A stretch of DNA of 64,000 bases from Halomonas sp. (GTDB lineage: Bacteria; Pseudomonadota; Gammaproteobacteria; Pseudomonadales; Halomonadaceae), in assembly GCF_029263665.1 (NCBI RefSeq), contig NZ_JAJUFQ010000020.1, forward strand, positions 1-64,000. Direction: 5' to 3'. This document shows positions 42,669-51,804 of this stretch, one piece after another. The first letter of the stretch is position 1. Every line of letters starts with the position of its first letter. The position numbers and the translations under genes were made by a program. The notes under the pieces are model-generated. The model worked only from the letters and a program-made list of their open reading frames with translations. It searched no databases and was not told the DNA's origin.

Positions 42669-42860
42669 GGCCTTATCCTCCTGATATCAAGTGGTAATGG
42701 CCTGTGGGATTGCAATCGGTCAAGTCGTGAACCATCAGGGAAATGATTGTGCTGCATCGCAGCAAACTTCAGTCTGGCATACCCGCAATGACAATTCCAT
42801 GACAGGAGCCAAATCCCGAGCCCTTCCTTGACAGCCTCCATATCACTGCCAGTTTGCGTA

Positions 42861-43274
42861 TCAGGACTTGCTGCTCCTGCTACGTGTCGAGCTGCTGCGC
42901 TTGGTGCGAGAACTGGCCGAGGCTGAGGATCGGCTCGCCGATGCTGCCTTGGCGGCACTGTCGTCTGTGGCAGTATCATCCTCATGGTTTTCGTGACTGC
43001 TCGTACGGGCACGACTGGCTGCCTGGGTGAGCATATCGAGCATCATTTTCTGATAGTTGCCAAAGCTGGCCAGCCCTTGGGAAAGCCCTTGCTGCAATGC
43101 GGGCTGTTGGAGAAAAGGCTGCATCAGGCTCATTGGATCATAGCCTTCCACTCCGGATTCCATCTGGCGTTGAATCCGGTCAAGCAGATCCTGCTGGAAT
43201 GCCTCGATGTTGGGCAGGCCCAGCGCCTGGCGAAACTCCTCGGGGGTGAGGTCGAACTCGACATTGATCTTCAT
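42861..43274 (-). CDS. DUF6489-type protein upstream of the phasin gene
   Basis: A 137-residue protein. An ordered N-terminal part (MKINVEFDLTPEEFRQALGL, then helical FQQDLLDRIQRQME) is followed by a Ser/Ala/Arg/Lys-rich disordered tail (about 95-137). I recognise it as the DUF6489-like family often found beside phaC in Halomonas. Its function is unknown. The acidic-to-basic tail resembles phasin and PhaF-type tails that can bind DNA or granules, so a granule-associated role is a reasonable guess. Confidence 0.7.
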   Translation of the reverse strand: MKINVEFDLTPEEFRQALGLPNIEAFQQDLLDRIQRQMESGVEGYDPMSLMQPFLQQPALQQGLSQGLASFGNYQKMMLDMLTQAASRARTSSHENHEDDTATDDSAAKAASASRSSASASSRTKRSSSTRSRSSKS

Positions 43275-43417
43275 GGCGGCCTCTTCATCTACCTATGGTA
43301 CCGGTCTATAGTACCGGCCATCTGGACTTGTATCCCGGTACCCTGAGTGTAGCAGTCCATTACAGCCAGTCTGGCAAGACTGACTGCGTATCTGGAATGA
43401 CTCGTCTTCAGAATGAC

Positions 43418-44503
43418 CTAGCGTAGGCGCGGAGTCGACACTTCTACCTCCAGATTCTGTGCTCTATGACGCAGTAGATGATCCATCAGGGTCAACGCCA
43501 TCATCGCTTCGGCGATGGGAGTGGCACGAATGCCAACGCAGGGATCATGGCGACCTTTGGTGACCACTTCCACGGGATTTCCATGCACGTCGATGGAACG
43601 TCCGGGAATGGTGATGCTGGAAGTTGGCTTGAGCGCCAGATGAGCGATAAGCGTCTGACCACTGGAAATTCCCCCCAGCACACCGCCAGCATGGTTGGAC
43701 AGGAAGCCTTCAGGGGTCATCTCATCGCGATGCTCACTGCCGCGCTGAGTCACGACACCAAAGCCATCGCCGAACTCGACGCCTTTCACTGCATTGATGC
43801 TCATCAACCCATGGGCCAACTCAGCATCCAGGCGATCAAAGATCGGCTCACCCAACCCAGGCGGCAGGCCCTCGGCTACGACAGTCACGCGAGCCCCTAC
43901 CGAATCCTGATCACGCCGCAGTTGATCCATGTAGGCCTCGAGTTCCGGCAGCTTGTCAGGATCAGGGCAGAAGAAGGGATTACTATCCACCGCCTCCCAG
44001 TCACGCAACTCGATGGCAATGTCACCCAGCTGGCTCATGTAACCACGCACCTGGATGCCCTGGGCAGCCAGGTACTTCTTGGCGATGGCTCCAGCTGCCA
44101 CACGCATGGCAGTCTCCCGGGCACTCGAACGCCCTCCGCCTCGGTAATCACGGATACCGTACTTGTGATGATAGGTATAGTCCGCATGCGCTGGCCGGAA
44201 CTGGTCCTTGATCTTGCCGTAATCCTTGGAGCGCTGATCGGTATTCTCGATCAGCAGGCCAATCGGTGTGCCGGTGGTGACACCTTCGAATACGCCAGAC
44301 AGAATCCTTACCTGATCCGGTTCGCGACGCTGAGTGGTATGACGGGATGTTCCCGGACGACGGCGATCCAGGTCATGCTGCAGGTCTTCCTCACACAGAG
44401 GCATGCCCGGGGGACAACCATCGACGATAGCCCCCAGTGCAGGACCATGGCTTTCGCCGAAGGTGGTTACAGTGAACAGCTTGCCGAAAGTATTGCCAGA
44501 CAT
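43418..44503 (-). CDS. aroC: Chorismate synthase
   Basis: A 361-residue flavin-dependent enzyme for the last shikimate step, giving chorismate to TrpE and PabB. Signatures include GESHGPALG near the start, [29 protein letters not shown] and the C-terminal [17 protein letters not shown]. It lies 57 bp downstream of prmB, a common gammaproteobacterial pairing. Confidence 0.97.
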   Translation of the reverse strand: MSGNTFGKLFTVTTFGESHGPALGAIVDGCPPGMPLCEEDLQHDLDRRRPGTSRHTTQRREPDQVRILSGVFEGVTTGTPIGLLIENTDQRSKDYGKIKDQFRPAHADYTYHHKYGIRDYRGGGRSSARETAMRVAAGAIAKKYLAAQGIQVRGYMSQLGDIAIELRDWEAVDSNPFFCPDPDKLPELEAYMDQLRRDQDSVGARVTVVAEGLPPGLGEPIFDRLDAELAHGLMSINAVKGVEFGDGFGVVTQRGSEHRDEMTPEGFLSNHAGGVLGGISSGQTLIAHLALKPTSSITIPGRSIDVHGNPVEVVTKGRHDPCVGIRATPIAEAMMALTLMDHLLRHRAQNLEVEVSTPRLR

Positions 44504-44560
44504 GGGCGTTCCTCAGTCGTTCGGCCTGAATTTCTCATCAACAGGTTTCAGGGAGCCATT

Positions 44561-45514
44561 TCAGGAAGCAAAGGACGCCTCATGGGCGTCGAGTTCATCA
44601 GCGGTAAGGGCAAACACCCCTTGGCCGCCACGCTCGAATTCGAGCCACAGGAAAGGCACTTCAGGAAAGGCCTTTTCCAGGTGGTGGTCGGAATTGCCCA
44701 CCTCGACGATAAGCACACCACGATCCGTAAGGTGCTCACGAGCCTCGCGCAGGATGCGACGCACAATATCCAAGCCATCATCTCCTGCCCCCAACGCCAG
44801 CCCTGGTTCATGACGAAATTCTGCCGGCATGTTGGCCAGATCACGCGCATCGACATACGGGGGGTTGGATACGATCAGGTCATAACGCTGCCCTTGCAGG
44901 CCATCGAAGACATCGCTATGCACTGCACGTACTCGGCGTCCTACATCATGGCGGGAGATATTGGCCCGGGCCACGGCCAGCGCATCCTGGCTGATATCCG
45001 CCAGGTCCAATTCAGCTGTCGCCAAGTAATGGGCCGCGGCGATACCGATACAGCCAGAACCCGTGCACAGGTCCAGAATGCGTGCCGGCGGCTCCTCGGG
45101 AAACCAGGCCTGGAAGCCATCTTCGATCAGTTCGGCAATGGGCGAGCGCGGAATCAGCACGCGTTCATCCACCGCAAAGCTCAAGCCAGCAAAGAATGCC
45201 TCGCCCAGCAGGTAGGGTAGCGGTCGACGGTCGCTGATACGTGCGCGAACCAGGGAGACGATACGCTCCCGCTCCATCGGCAACAGACGCGCTTCCTGCA
45301 CGCTGGGATCCACGTCCCAGGGCAAGTGCAGGGCACCGAGTATCAAGGCGACAGCTTCGTCCCAGGCAGAGTCCGTACCATGGCTATATGTCAGGCCGGC
45401 CAGATGGAATTCACTGGTGGCCCAGCGTAAGCAATCGCGCAGAGTGATCAGGCCTTCGGCCAGGGCTTTGTCATCGAGCACCAGCGTAGAGGCATTGGAA
45501 GCGGTATCGGCCAA
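44561..45514 (-). CDS. prmB: 50S ribosomal protein L3 glutamine methyltransferase PrmB
   Basis: A 317-residue SAM-dependent methyltransferase modifying a glutamine in ribosomal protein L3. The SAM-binding motif [14 protein letters not shown] and the glutamine-side NPPYVDARD motif are intact. An N-terminal helical domain distinguishes it from bare methyltransferases. No ATG occurs at the family start. The frame begins at TTG 45514, with AGGA about nine bases upstream, so a TTG start is assigned. Confidence 0.9.
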   Translation of the reverse strand: MADTASNASTLVLDDKALAEGLITLRDCLRWATSEFHLAGLTYSHGTDSAWDEAVALILGALHLPWDVDPSVQEARLLPMERERIVSLVRARISDRRPLPYLLGEAFFAGLSFAVDERVLIPRSPIAELIEDGFQAWFPEEPPARILDLCTGSGCIGIAAAHYLATAELDLADISQDALAVARANISRHDVGRRVRAVHSDVFDGLQGQRYDLIVSNPPYVDARDLANMPAEFRHEPGLALGAGDDGLDIVRRILREAREHLTDRGVLIVEVGNSDHHLEKAFPEVPFLWLEFERGGQGVFALTADELDAHEASFAS

Positions 45515-45713
45515 GGGGGCAATCCTGTCGATAGGGTTAACGATAAGCGATCAGCTAGCCCGACCGCGTTCGAGATTGTAGCGAAAACCCTGCACGATTG
45601 CTGTTCTCGTACGCAATCTGTACGAACGGAAGAGTCCGCAAAGAAGCGGTTATCGCCGCCACCTTGCCACGTTATACTGTGCAGCCCTGCCAAAACCCAG
45701 TTCAGCATTGCCC

Positions 45714-46289
45714 ATGAGTCGACACCAGCCTCCGCCCGATGATGACATCAATGCCTTTCGTCAGGCCCTGAAACAGGCTGGCGTACGACGCATCAAGACC
45801 AACCAGGCTGATACTGGCAAGCGCCGCCGTGCCGATGGTGAGCAGGATCCCGCAGCAGCGGCACGTCGTGCCGCTGCCCTCAGTGCTGACAACAGCGTCA
45901 CAGGTCGTACTTCCGATGGGCGTGTTGAAGCCGTGCGCCCATCGGAATATCTCGACTTCGCCCTGCCCGATCTGCCTTATCGCACCCGCAGTCAGCTCAA
46001 GCGCGGTGAAATTTCCTGGGAAGCAGGACTCGACCTGCATGGCTATACCCTGGAGGAGGCACGCGTCGAGCTCGAAAGTTTCCTGCGTGATAGCTATGCA
46101 TCAGGGCAGCGCTGTGTGCTGGTGGTACATGGCAAGGCCTGGGGGGCCACCACCGATTACCCGGTGATCAAGAGCCATGTCAATGCGTGGTTGCGGGAGT
46201 GGCCCAGCGTTCTCGCCTTCTGCTCCGCTACCGATGCTGACGGCGGCACAGGTGCGGTATACATATTGCTGCGCCGCTCAACCCGGTAA
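45714..46289 (+). CDS. Smr-domain protein (SmrA/YdaL-like)
   Basis: A 191-residue protein with a polar, low-complexity N-terminal half and a C-terminal Smr domain (about 100-190) carrying DLHGYTLEEAR and VVHGKAWG motifs. Stand-alone Smr proteins have nicking-endonuclease activity or, for the SmrB type, cleave mRNA in collided ribosomes. A TATACT box at about 45673-45678 is a candidate -10. It is divergent from prmB and convergent with the patatin gene. Confidence 0.87.
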   Translation: MSRHQPPPDDDINAFRQALKQAGVRRIKTNQADTGKRRRADGEQDPAAAARRAAALSADNSVTGRTSDGRVEAVRPSEYLDFALPDLPYRTRSQLKRGEISWEAGLDLHGYTLEEARVELESFLRDSYASGQRCVLVVHGKAWGATTDYPVIKSHVNAWLREWPSVLAFCSATDADGGTGAVYILLRRSTR

Positions 46290-46335
46290 GCCATCAGTCC
46301 AGCGAACTGACGCTTGCTTATCAGGCACACTTCCA

Positions 46336-47433
46336 TCAACCGTCCGTATAGCGCTCCAGGCGATCCAACGCCTGGCTGGTCAAGTGGCGTCCCAGGCGAA
46401 TCAGGTCATGGGCACGATGGAATTCAAAGGATCCACATACTGATTTGGGTATCTCCACCAGAATATCCGGCGGACACCCAGCGATCTTGTAGCGTGCCAG
46501 CGCAGCCTGGGTGACATCGAAGGACATCAGAATCATCGCCAACCGACTCCACTCCTTCTTGCCCAACGCCACTACGCCGCGTTCGGCACGGTCAGCCTCA
46601 GCGGTACGACGCACCGAAGCCAATAGCCGATGGGTGGCTTCTTCCTTCTCATCATCATTTAGCTCATGCGCCTCGACATCATCACTCGCCTCCTTCAAGG
46701 GGTCATGCCGCCCACTTCGACGAAGCTCTCCAAGAAACAGGCGCTTTGCACTGGACTTTGCAAATGACCTTGAACGGGAATTTGAGCTGGATTCAGCCTC
46801 GGCATTTTCTTCGGGCAGTAAATCCCGAAGCGTCACATTCGCTGCATTGATGGCTGTCGCATTGACGGCCATCATCAGGTCGGCTTCTTCAGATACCGTG
46901 GACAGGATCGGCAGGGGATTGAGCAATCCTCCGTCCACCAGAAAACGAGCCTCATCTTCTACCGGCGTGAACACCCCGGGGATGGCAATGGATGCTCGGA
47001 TAGCCTTGAGCAGGGAACCTCGCTGAAACCACACCTCACGCTGGCGCACCAGATCAGTGGCAACAGCAGTGAAAGGAATCGGCAGGTCCTCGATCTGGAT
47101 ATCGCCGATGAATGACTCGATCTTGCCCATGACCTTCTTGCCATGCATGGCTCCCATGGAACCGAAGGTCACATCCAGCAGGCGCAGCACGCCGAAGGTA
47201 CTCAGTTCCTCCGACCATTGGCGATAGGCTTCAAGCTGTCCGGCGGCATAGATCCCCCCGATCAGCGCGCCCATGGAACAACCGGCGATCGCGGTGATCT
47301 CATAGCCCCGTGCCAGCAGTTCTTCGATCACGCCTATGTGGGCATAGCCACGTGCGCCACCACTCCCCAGGGTCAGCGCAATACGCTTGCCGGAAACCGA
47401 AGAAGGATAGCTCTGCCGATGTACCTGGATCAT
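46336..47433 (-). CDS. Patatin-like phospholipase (RssA-type)
   Basis: A 365-residue patatin-fold esterase. It shows the oxyanion motif GSGGARGYAH (about 23-32), the catalytic Ser in GCSMGAL (about 51-57) and the DGG motif (VDGGLLNPLP). The Ser-Asp dyad makes phospholipase activity likely. A Ser/Arg-rich insert (about 210-245, ESSSNSRSRSFAKSSAKR) breaks the C-terminal part and is probably disordered. The gene appears monocistronic. Confidence 0.88.
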   Translation of the reverse strand: MIQVHRQSYPSSVSGKRIALTLGSGGARGYAHIGVIEELLARGYEITAIAGCSMGALIGGIYAAGQLEAYRQWSEELSTFGVLRLLDVTFGSMGAMHGKKVMGKIESFIGDIQIEDLPIPFTAVATDLVRQREVWFQRGSLLKAIRASIAIPGVFTPVEDEARFLVDGGLLNPLPILSTVSEEADLMMAVNATAINAANVTLRDLLPEENAEAESSSNSRSRSFAKSSAKRLFLGELRRSGRHDPLKEASDDVEAHELNDDEKEEATHRLLASVRRTAEADRAERGVVALGKKEWSRLAMILMSFDVTQAALARYKIAGCPPDILVEIPKSVCGSFEFHRAHDLIRLGRHLTSQALDRLERYTDG

Positions 47434-47488
47434 TCCATCCTCCTTGATCGCAATCAGACCTGCTTATCAGGCTAGTCCAATCATTCTC

Positions 47489-48697
47489 TCAGCCTCCCGT
47501 GACTTCCGCCAAGCGCCGCTCAAGGAAACGTCGCTCTGGCTCCTGAGTCACTAGGCTCAGGGCTTGACGATATTGTTCGGCGGCCTCAGGCAAACGCCCA
47601 AGACGACGCAGCAGATCAGCGCGGGTGGCCGGCAGCAGGTGATAGTCTGTCAAATGAACCTGATCGAGCAGAGCCAGCCCCTGCTCCAGGCCATCGGCCA
47701 TGGCCACTGCCACAGCACGATTGAGTGCCACAACAGGGCTCGGCTGCATGCCATAAAGCAGGCTGTAGAGCGCTGCAATACGCCGCCAATCCGTTTCCTC
47801 CGCCGTTGCTGCCCTGGCATGATGAGAAACGATGGCCGCTTGCAATGTATAGGGCCCCAGAACGGCGCTGTGCATTGCCAGGCCGATCTGGGCCATGCCT
47901 TCCTCGATTGCTTCGCTATCCCAGCGTGACCGGTCCTGATCCTCCAGCAGTACCAGATCCCCTGCCTCATCGGTCCGAGTATCCCGCCGCGAGTGGTGCA
48001 ACAGCATCAAGGCCAGCAGGCCACGCGGCTCGCTTTCTGCCGGCAGCCACCCTACCAGTTGGCGCCCCAGCTCTATCGCTTGTCGGCACAGGTCATCCCG
48101 CACCACGCGCTCCCCCTGGCTGGCGGCGTAGCCCTCGTTGAATATCAGGTAGATCACGGCCAATACCGAGTCGAGGCGCTCGCTCAGGGCATCACCATCG
48201 GGCACGTCAAACGGAATGCCGGCATCGCGAATCTTGGCCTTGGCTCGCACCAGACGCTGGGCCAGTGTCGGCACTGGCACCATGAAAGCCCGAGCAATTT
48301 CCTCGGTGGTCAATCCGGCGAGTGTGCGCAGCGTCAAGGCAACCTGCGCCGGTCGCCCCAGAGCTGGATGGCAGCAGGTGAACATCAGCCGCAGGCTGTC
48401 CAGAGGTTCCGGCTCATCAGGGTCACCTGCGAGCAGCAGTTCAATATGACTGACCAGTTCATTCGACTTGCGCTCGCGCATCTGGCGGTGACGCAACTGG
48501 TCCAGCGCTTTATGCCGCGCCGTGGCCGACAGCCAGGATACCGGCGTTGTTGGAAGCCCTTCCTTGGGCCACTGGACCATTGCCGCCTCAAAGGCAGCCT
48601 GCAGCGCATCCTCGGCCAGGGAAAAATCACCAAAGCGGCGAATCAGTCCGGCCAGCAGGTGCCCATACTCACGCCGGTAGAGCGTGTCCAGGTTCAC
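47489..48697 (-). CDS. ECF-type RNA polymerase sigma factor with C-terminal extension
   Basis: A 402-residue sigma factor of the long ECF42-like group. Region 2 lies at about 10-75 ([32 protein letters not shown]) and region 4 at about 110-165 ([21 protein letters not shown]). A long C-terminal domain ends in TPR-like helices ([26 protein letters not shown]). It starts at GTG 48697 inside the stop of the YCII-domain gene. This group is usually partnered by DGPF/YCII proteins and lacks a classical anti-sigma factor, matching the arrangement here. Confidence 0.9.
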   Translation of the reverse strand: MNLDTLYRREYGHLLAGLIRRFGDFSLAEDALQAAFEAAMVQWPKEGLPTTPVSWLSATARHKALDQLRHRQMRERKSNELVSHIELLLAGDPDEPEPLDSLRLMFTCCHPALGRPAQVALTLRTLAGLTTEEIARAFMVPVPTLAQRLVRAKAKIRDAGIPFDVPDGDALSERLDSVLAVIYLIFNEGYAASQGERVVRDDLCRQAIELGRQLVGWLPAESEPRGLLALMLLHHSRRDTRTDEAGDLVLLEDQDRSRWDSEAIEEGMAQIGLAMHSAVLGPYTLQAAIVSHHARAATAEETDWRRIAALYSLLYGMQPSPVVALNRAVAVAMADGLEQGLALLDQVHLTDYHLLPATRADLLRRLGRLPEAAEQYRQALSLVTQEPERRFLERRLAEVTGG

Positions 48698-49053
48698 AGC
48701 CGATACGCCGGATCCACCGGCCGCACTTCCACCGCCCCTCCGACACGCAGTGGCGGGATACGCCGTGCCAGGGCCAGTGCTTCGTCAAGATCACGGCATT
48801 CCACCACATGAAAGCCACCCAGTTGCTCCCGACTTTCGACAAAAGGCCCATCCACCATCGTCAGTTCTCCATTGCGCTGGCGCAAAGTGGTCGCGCTGAC
48901 CGTCGACTGCAAACGCGCACCACCGCGATACGTCCCGCTGGTCACCATGTCCTGAATCAGGATGTTGTAATCCTCCATGACTTCAGCCCGCTCAGTCTCT
49001 GGCAATGCCTCCCAAAGTGATTCCTCAATACAGCACATCAGCATGTATTGCAT
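48694..49053 (-). CDS. YCII/DGPF-domain protein
   Basis: A 119-residue single-domain protein of the YCII-related family. It has the [11 protein letters not shown] start, GGARLQ and the family signature [19 protein letters not shown]. These proteins are typically encoded directly before ECF42-type sigma factors and are thought to sense or modulate their activity. AAGGAGG eight bases upstream selects ATG 49053. The stop overlaps the sigma factor GTG start. Confidence 0.9.
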   Translation of the reverse strand: MQYMLMCCIEESLWEALPETERAEVMEDYNILIQDMVTSGTYRGGARLQSTVSATTLRQRNGELTMVDGPFVESREQLGGFHVVECRDLDEALALARRIPPLRVGGAVEVRPVDPAYRL

Positions 49054-49110
49054 GATCATCCCTCCTTGCTATTCGAAAAGTAGCTGGCCCAGCTTGGCTG
49101 TGCCTCACTG

Positions 49111-50016
49111 TTATTTCGAATGAAGCCCCAGAGAATCGACATCTAGGTCGAGCAGCATCGACCGGGCTGCCAAAGCATCGGCCATGAAAGTCATGAAGGC
49201 ACGGACACGTGCCACCCGGCGCAAGTCAGGGTGCGTCAATAGCCACAGATCGGTGGCAAGCTCATGGATAGGCTCGCCAAACCGGCACAGTGATGGTTCG
49301 GCATCTGCCAGGTAGCAAGGCAATACCGCCAGCCCCTGGCCATCCCGAACCGCTGCCAGCATGCCAAGCAAGGTATCGACGCGATAACAGCAACGCTCGG
49401 TAACACCGGCTCTCGTCATCCAGCGCTCCAGCGCGGCATAGCCGAGGTGGCGATCCGGGCCAACCCAGTCGGCATCATGGAAATCCTTGGCGGGTAGATC
49501 CCTTCGGCCATAGACCGCCTGGGCAATACGTCCGACCCGGCGCCCAACCAGGTGTTCCGGTGGTGAATCAGAAGGGCGAATCGCTACATCCGCATCACGC
49601 TGGGAAAGATTGAACAGCCGATTGGAAATCGCAACTTCCAGCGCAATATCCGGGTGCTCGGCACGAAAGTCCGCGAGACATGGCGACAATATCCCCATCA
49701 TCAGCGTGTCCGTTGTCGTCACCCTTACGCTGCCGGAAAGACGCAAATCACGCCCTGCAACACGCCGCTCTGCTGCGATGATCTCGGTTTCGACACGCGC
49801 CGCCACCGCCGACAGGTCCTCCCCTGCAGAAGTAGCCACATACCCCATCCTGGAACGTTCGAACAGCGCGACGCCCAAGCGGGCCTCAATCGCATTCAAG
49901 CGCCGGAATACCGTGGCATGACTGGTGTCGAGCCGACGTCCTGCTCCGGCCAGCGTCCCCGTTGAGACAATGGCCTGAATGATGCGCAAGTCGTCCCAAC
50001 GCAGCTGTTCATTCAT
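49111..50016 (-). CDS. LysR-family transcriptional regulator
   Basis: A 301-residue LysR-type regulator. The helix-turn-helix lies at residues 1-62 (LRIIQAIVSTGTLAGAGRRL, SHATVFRRLNAIE), followed by an inducer-binding domain. The Arg-Asp-Ala-Asp-Val-Ala-Ile-Arg stretch in the effector region is typical of the subgroup that controls neighbouring oxidoreductases. It is divergent from the quinone reductase gene at 50372, a likely target. The ATG at 50016 is preferred over one at 50043. Confidence 0.87.
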   Translation of the reverse strand: MNEQLRWDDLRIIQAIVSTGTLAGAGRRLDTSHATVFRRLNAIEARLGVALFERSRMGYVATSAGEDLSAVAARVETEIIAAERRVAGRDLRLSGSVRVTTTDTLMMGILSPCLADFRAEHPDIALEVAISNRLFNLSQRDADVAIRPSDSPPEHLVGRRVGRIAQAVYGRRDLPAKDFHDADWVGPDRHLGYAALERWMTRAGVTERCCYRVDTLLGMLAAVRDGQGLAVLPCYLADAEPSLCRFGEPIHELATDLWLLTHPDLRRVARVRAFMTFMADALAARSMLLDLDVDSLGLHSK

Positions 50017-50088
50017 GCAAACTCCATTGGCATATCTATGCAATTCCCGTTCTTTACTGCACAGCTTAGCCTGTACTGACCATTCTCA

Positions 50089-50355
50089 GGGAACCACTAA
50101 ATAAATCGACGAGCATACTCAAGCGGCTATGTTCGTTCCCGACGAACCATCGCACTTCCCACATCCATGTGGGTCGCAAGGCGCCCGGAGCACAACAACT
50201 GGAGCCTATGGGGTATAGGTGAGGATGGTGAGCACCGCGCACCAATTCGCCGGGAGCGAATTAGAACATCCTTCAGGATGGCCCGAAGGGTAGCCGCCAT
50301 GGATGGCGGCTATAGCCCAGTGATTGAGTAGCGCAGACATTTATGCAGAGTTTCC
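50089..50355. repeat. Hairpin-array element with imperfect terminal inverted repeats (MITE-like)
   Basis: This non-coding stretch fills most of the 355-bp gap between the divergent LysR and quinone reductase genes. It begins GGGAACCACTAAATAAAT and ends with an imperfect inverse of that sequence. In between lie five perfect small hairpins: GTTCGT arms at 50131-50147, CCCACAT at 50158-50173, AATTCGC at 50244-50262, CATCC at 50267-50280, and a 10-bp stem at 50291-50312. A sequence close to its left end recurs at 57704-57726. It looks like a non-autonomous dispersed repeat, of a kind I associate with Halomonas chromosomes. No open frame is present. Confidence 0.55.
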
Positions 50356-50371
50356 ATAGCGGAGTCATGTC

Positions 50372-51121
50372 ATGCAGGTTCTAATCGTGTTCTGCCATCC
50401 CGAGCCCCAATCCTTCAACGGCGCCCTGAGAGAGTTGGCAGTCTCCACCCTGGAAGATCTCGGCCATCAAGTGGAAGTATCGGACCTCTATGCCGAGAGC
50501 TTCGATCCTGTCGAGCATCCAGCACACTATCTACAACGCATCGAGCCTGATCGTTTCCTGCCCCTGACCGAACAACGCCAGGCATTTCAGGCAGGCACTC
50601 TGCCCAGCGACGTACAACGCGAGCTCCAGCGTATCGAACGCGCCGATCTAGTGATTCTGCAGTTTCCGCTGTGGTGGCATGGACTGCCCGCCATGCTCAA
50701 GGGCTGGTTCGACCGTGTCATGGTCTATGGCGGCACCTATTCCGGCAGCATGCGTTACGACCGTGGCTATTTTTCTGGCAAGCGAGTGATGGCCTCTCTG
50801 ACTGCCGGTTCACCGGCACCTGCTTTCACTCGTCATGGCCGCGGCGGCGACATGGCAACATTGCTGTGGCCTCTGCATTGCTCACTGTATTACCTAGGTA
50901 TGACGGTGCTACCGCCGCATGTCATCTACGGTATACAGGGCAGTGGTGTCAGCTATCAGGACGAGAGCGAATTTCGCGCCCACCTGGAAGATGAGAAGGC
51001 AGGCTGGATACGCCGCCTGAAGCGGCTCGGCAGTGACGCCCCTATTCCTTTCAGTGGCTGGAGCGACTGGGATGAAGATGGTGTGCTCAATGCGGATCAT
51101 CCATTGGCCTGGCGCCCTTGA
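50372..51121 (+). CDS. NAD(P)H-dependent flavodoxin-fold oxidoreductase (quinone reductase family)
   Basis: A 249-residue protein of the NQO1/MdaB-like family. It starts MQVLIVFCHPEPQSFNGAL (flavin phosphate loop) and has the FPLWWHGLPAMLKGWFDRV motif and the TAGSPAPAF and MRYDRGYF elements. It probably reduces quinones or electrophilic substrates by two electrons using FAD or FMN. GGAG seven bases before the ATG sets the start. It is divergent from the LysR regulator. Confidence 0.87.
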   Translation: MQVLIVFCHPEPQSFNGALRELAVSTLEDLGHQVEVSDLYAESFDPVEHPAHYLQRIEPDRFLPLTEQRQAFQAGTLPSDVQRELQRIERADLVILQFPLWWHGLPAMLKGWFDRVMVYGGTYSGSMRYDRGYFSGKRVMASLTAGSPAPAFTRHGRGGDMATLLWPLHCSLYYLGMTVLPPHVIYGIQGSGVSYQDESEFRAHLEDEKAGWIRRLKRLGSDAPIPFSGWSDWDEDGVLNADHPLAWRP

Positions 51122-51198
51122 GCCAAGGAAGTCTGTGTTTCTCTGTAGACACGATTGAGCAATATCACAGGACGTGTTTCGAGTGTTGTCGAATCCAC

Positions 51199-51236
51199 GC
51201 ATCTTCATTCGACATCATGATGTCGAATGAAGATGC
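51199..51236. promoter_or_regulatory. Perfect 38-bp palindrome before the VOC gene
   Basis: A perfect inverted repeat of two 19-bp arms with no spacer (51199-51217 and 51218-51236), centred on CATCATGATG. It lies 78 bp after the quinone reductase stop and 38 bp before the VOC start. As RNA it would form a long hairpin, as DNA a very large dyad. No T-run follows, so operator, processing site or unusual terminator are all open. Confidence 0.85.
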
Positions 51237-51273
51237 CCTTTACCTAATGTCATTTACCTCAGGAGAAAGACTC

Positions 51274-51693
51274 ATGTTGCTCAATGCCTACCTGACCTTC
51301 GATGGCAACTGTCGCGAAGCCTTCGAGTTCTACCAGCGCACCCTCGGTGGCGAGATCGTTGCCATGCTCCCCTATTCAGAGGCCCCCGATGATGAACAGA
51401 TATCCGTCGCTTCCCGGGAAATGATCATGCATGCCCGGTTGGTGGTCGATGGCCATGTCTTGATGGGGTCGGATGTCGCGCCTGAATGTCCTGCTCCCTT
51501 CGAAGGCATCAAAGGCATCAGCCTGACACTGGGCGTCGATACCCCCGAAGAGGCTGAGCGACTGTTCCAGGCGCTATCCGACAACGCCACCATACAGATG
51601 CCGCTGGAAGAAACCTTCTGGGCCAAGCGCTTCGGTATGCTGACGGACCGTTTTGGCGTTGCCTGGATGGTCAACTGCGAGAAAGAGGCCTAG
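51274..51693 (+). CDS. VOC-family protein (PhnB/glyoxalase-like)
   Basis: A 139-residue single VOC domain of the PhnB type. It has MLLNAYLTFDGNCREAFEFY at the start, LGGEIVAMLPYSEAP, MHARLVVDGHVLMGSD and a closing DRFGVAWMVN. Related proteins are of unknown substrate and often metal-binding. AGGAG about ten bases before ATG 51274 sets the start. It follows the quinone reductase on the same strand. Confidence 0.87.
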   Translation: MLLNAYLTFDGNCREAFEFYQRTLGGEIVAMLPYSEAPDDEQISVASREMIMHARLVVDGHVLMGSDVAPECPAPFEGIKGISLTLGVDTPEEAERLFQALSDNATIQMPLEETFWAKRFGMLTDRFGVAWMVNCEKEA

Positions 51694-51804
51694 GGCCTGG
51701 CTGACAGGTGCCTACGCTCACCGACTTTCAAGACAAGCCCTGACCTCATGTTTCCAGCGCCTGGTGTTCCAGGCGCTGAAAGCCACTGTCATTGCTGCGG
51801 TCTG

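Noticed and set aside
43478..45220. Long plus-strand open frame of 580 codons
   Set aside because: It lies antisense to aroC and prmB, both of which have intact family motifs. The translation has no recognisable domain, and its length is a by-product of the codon bias on the opposite strand.
51118..51273. N-terminal extension of the VOC protein back to 51118
   Set aside because: The extra residues would be translated through the 38-bp palindrome and lack homology. AGGAG directly before 51274 marks the start.
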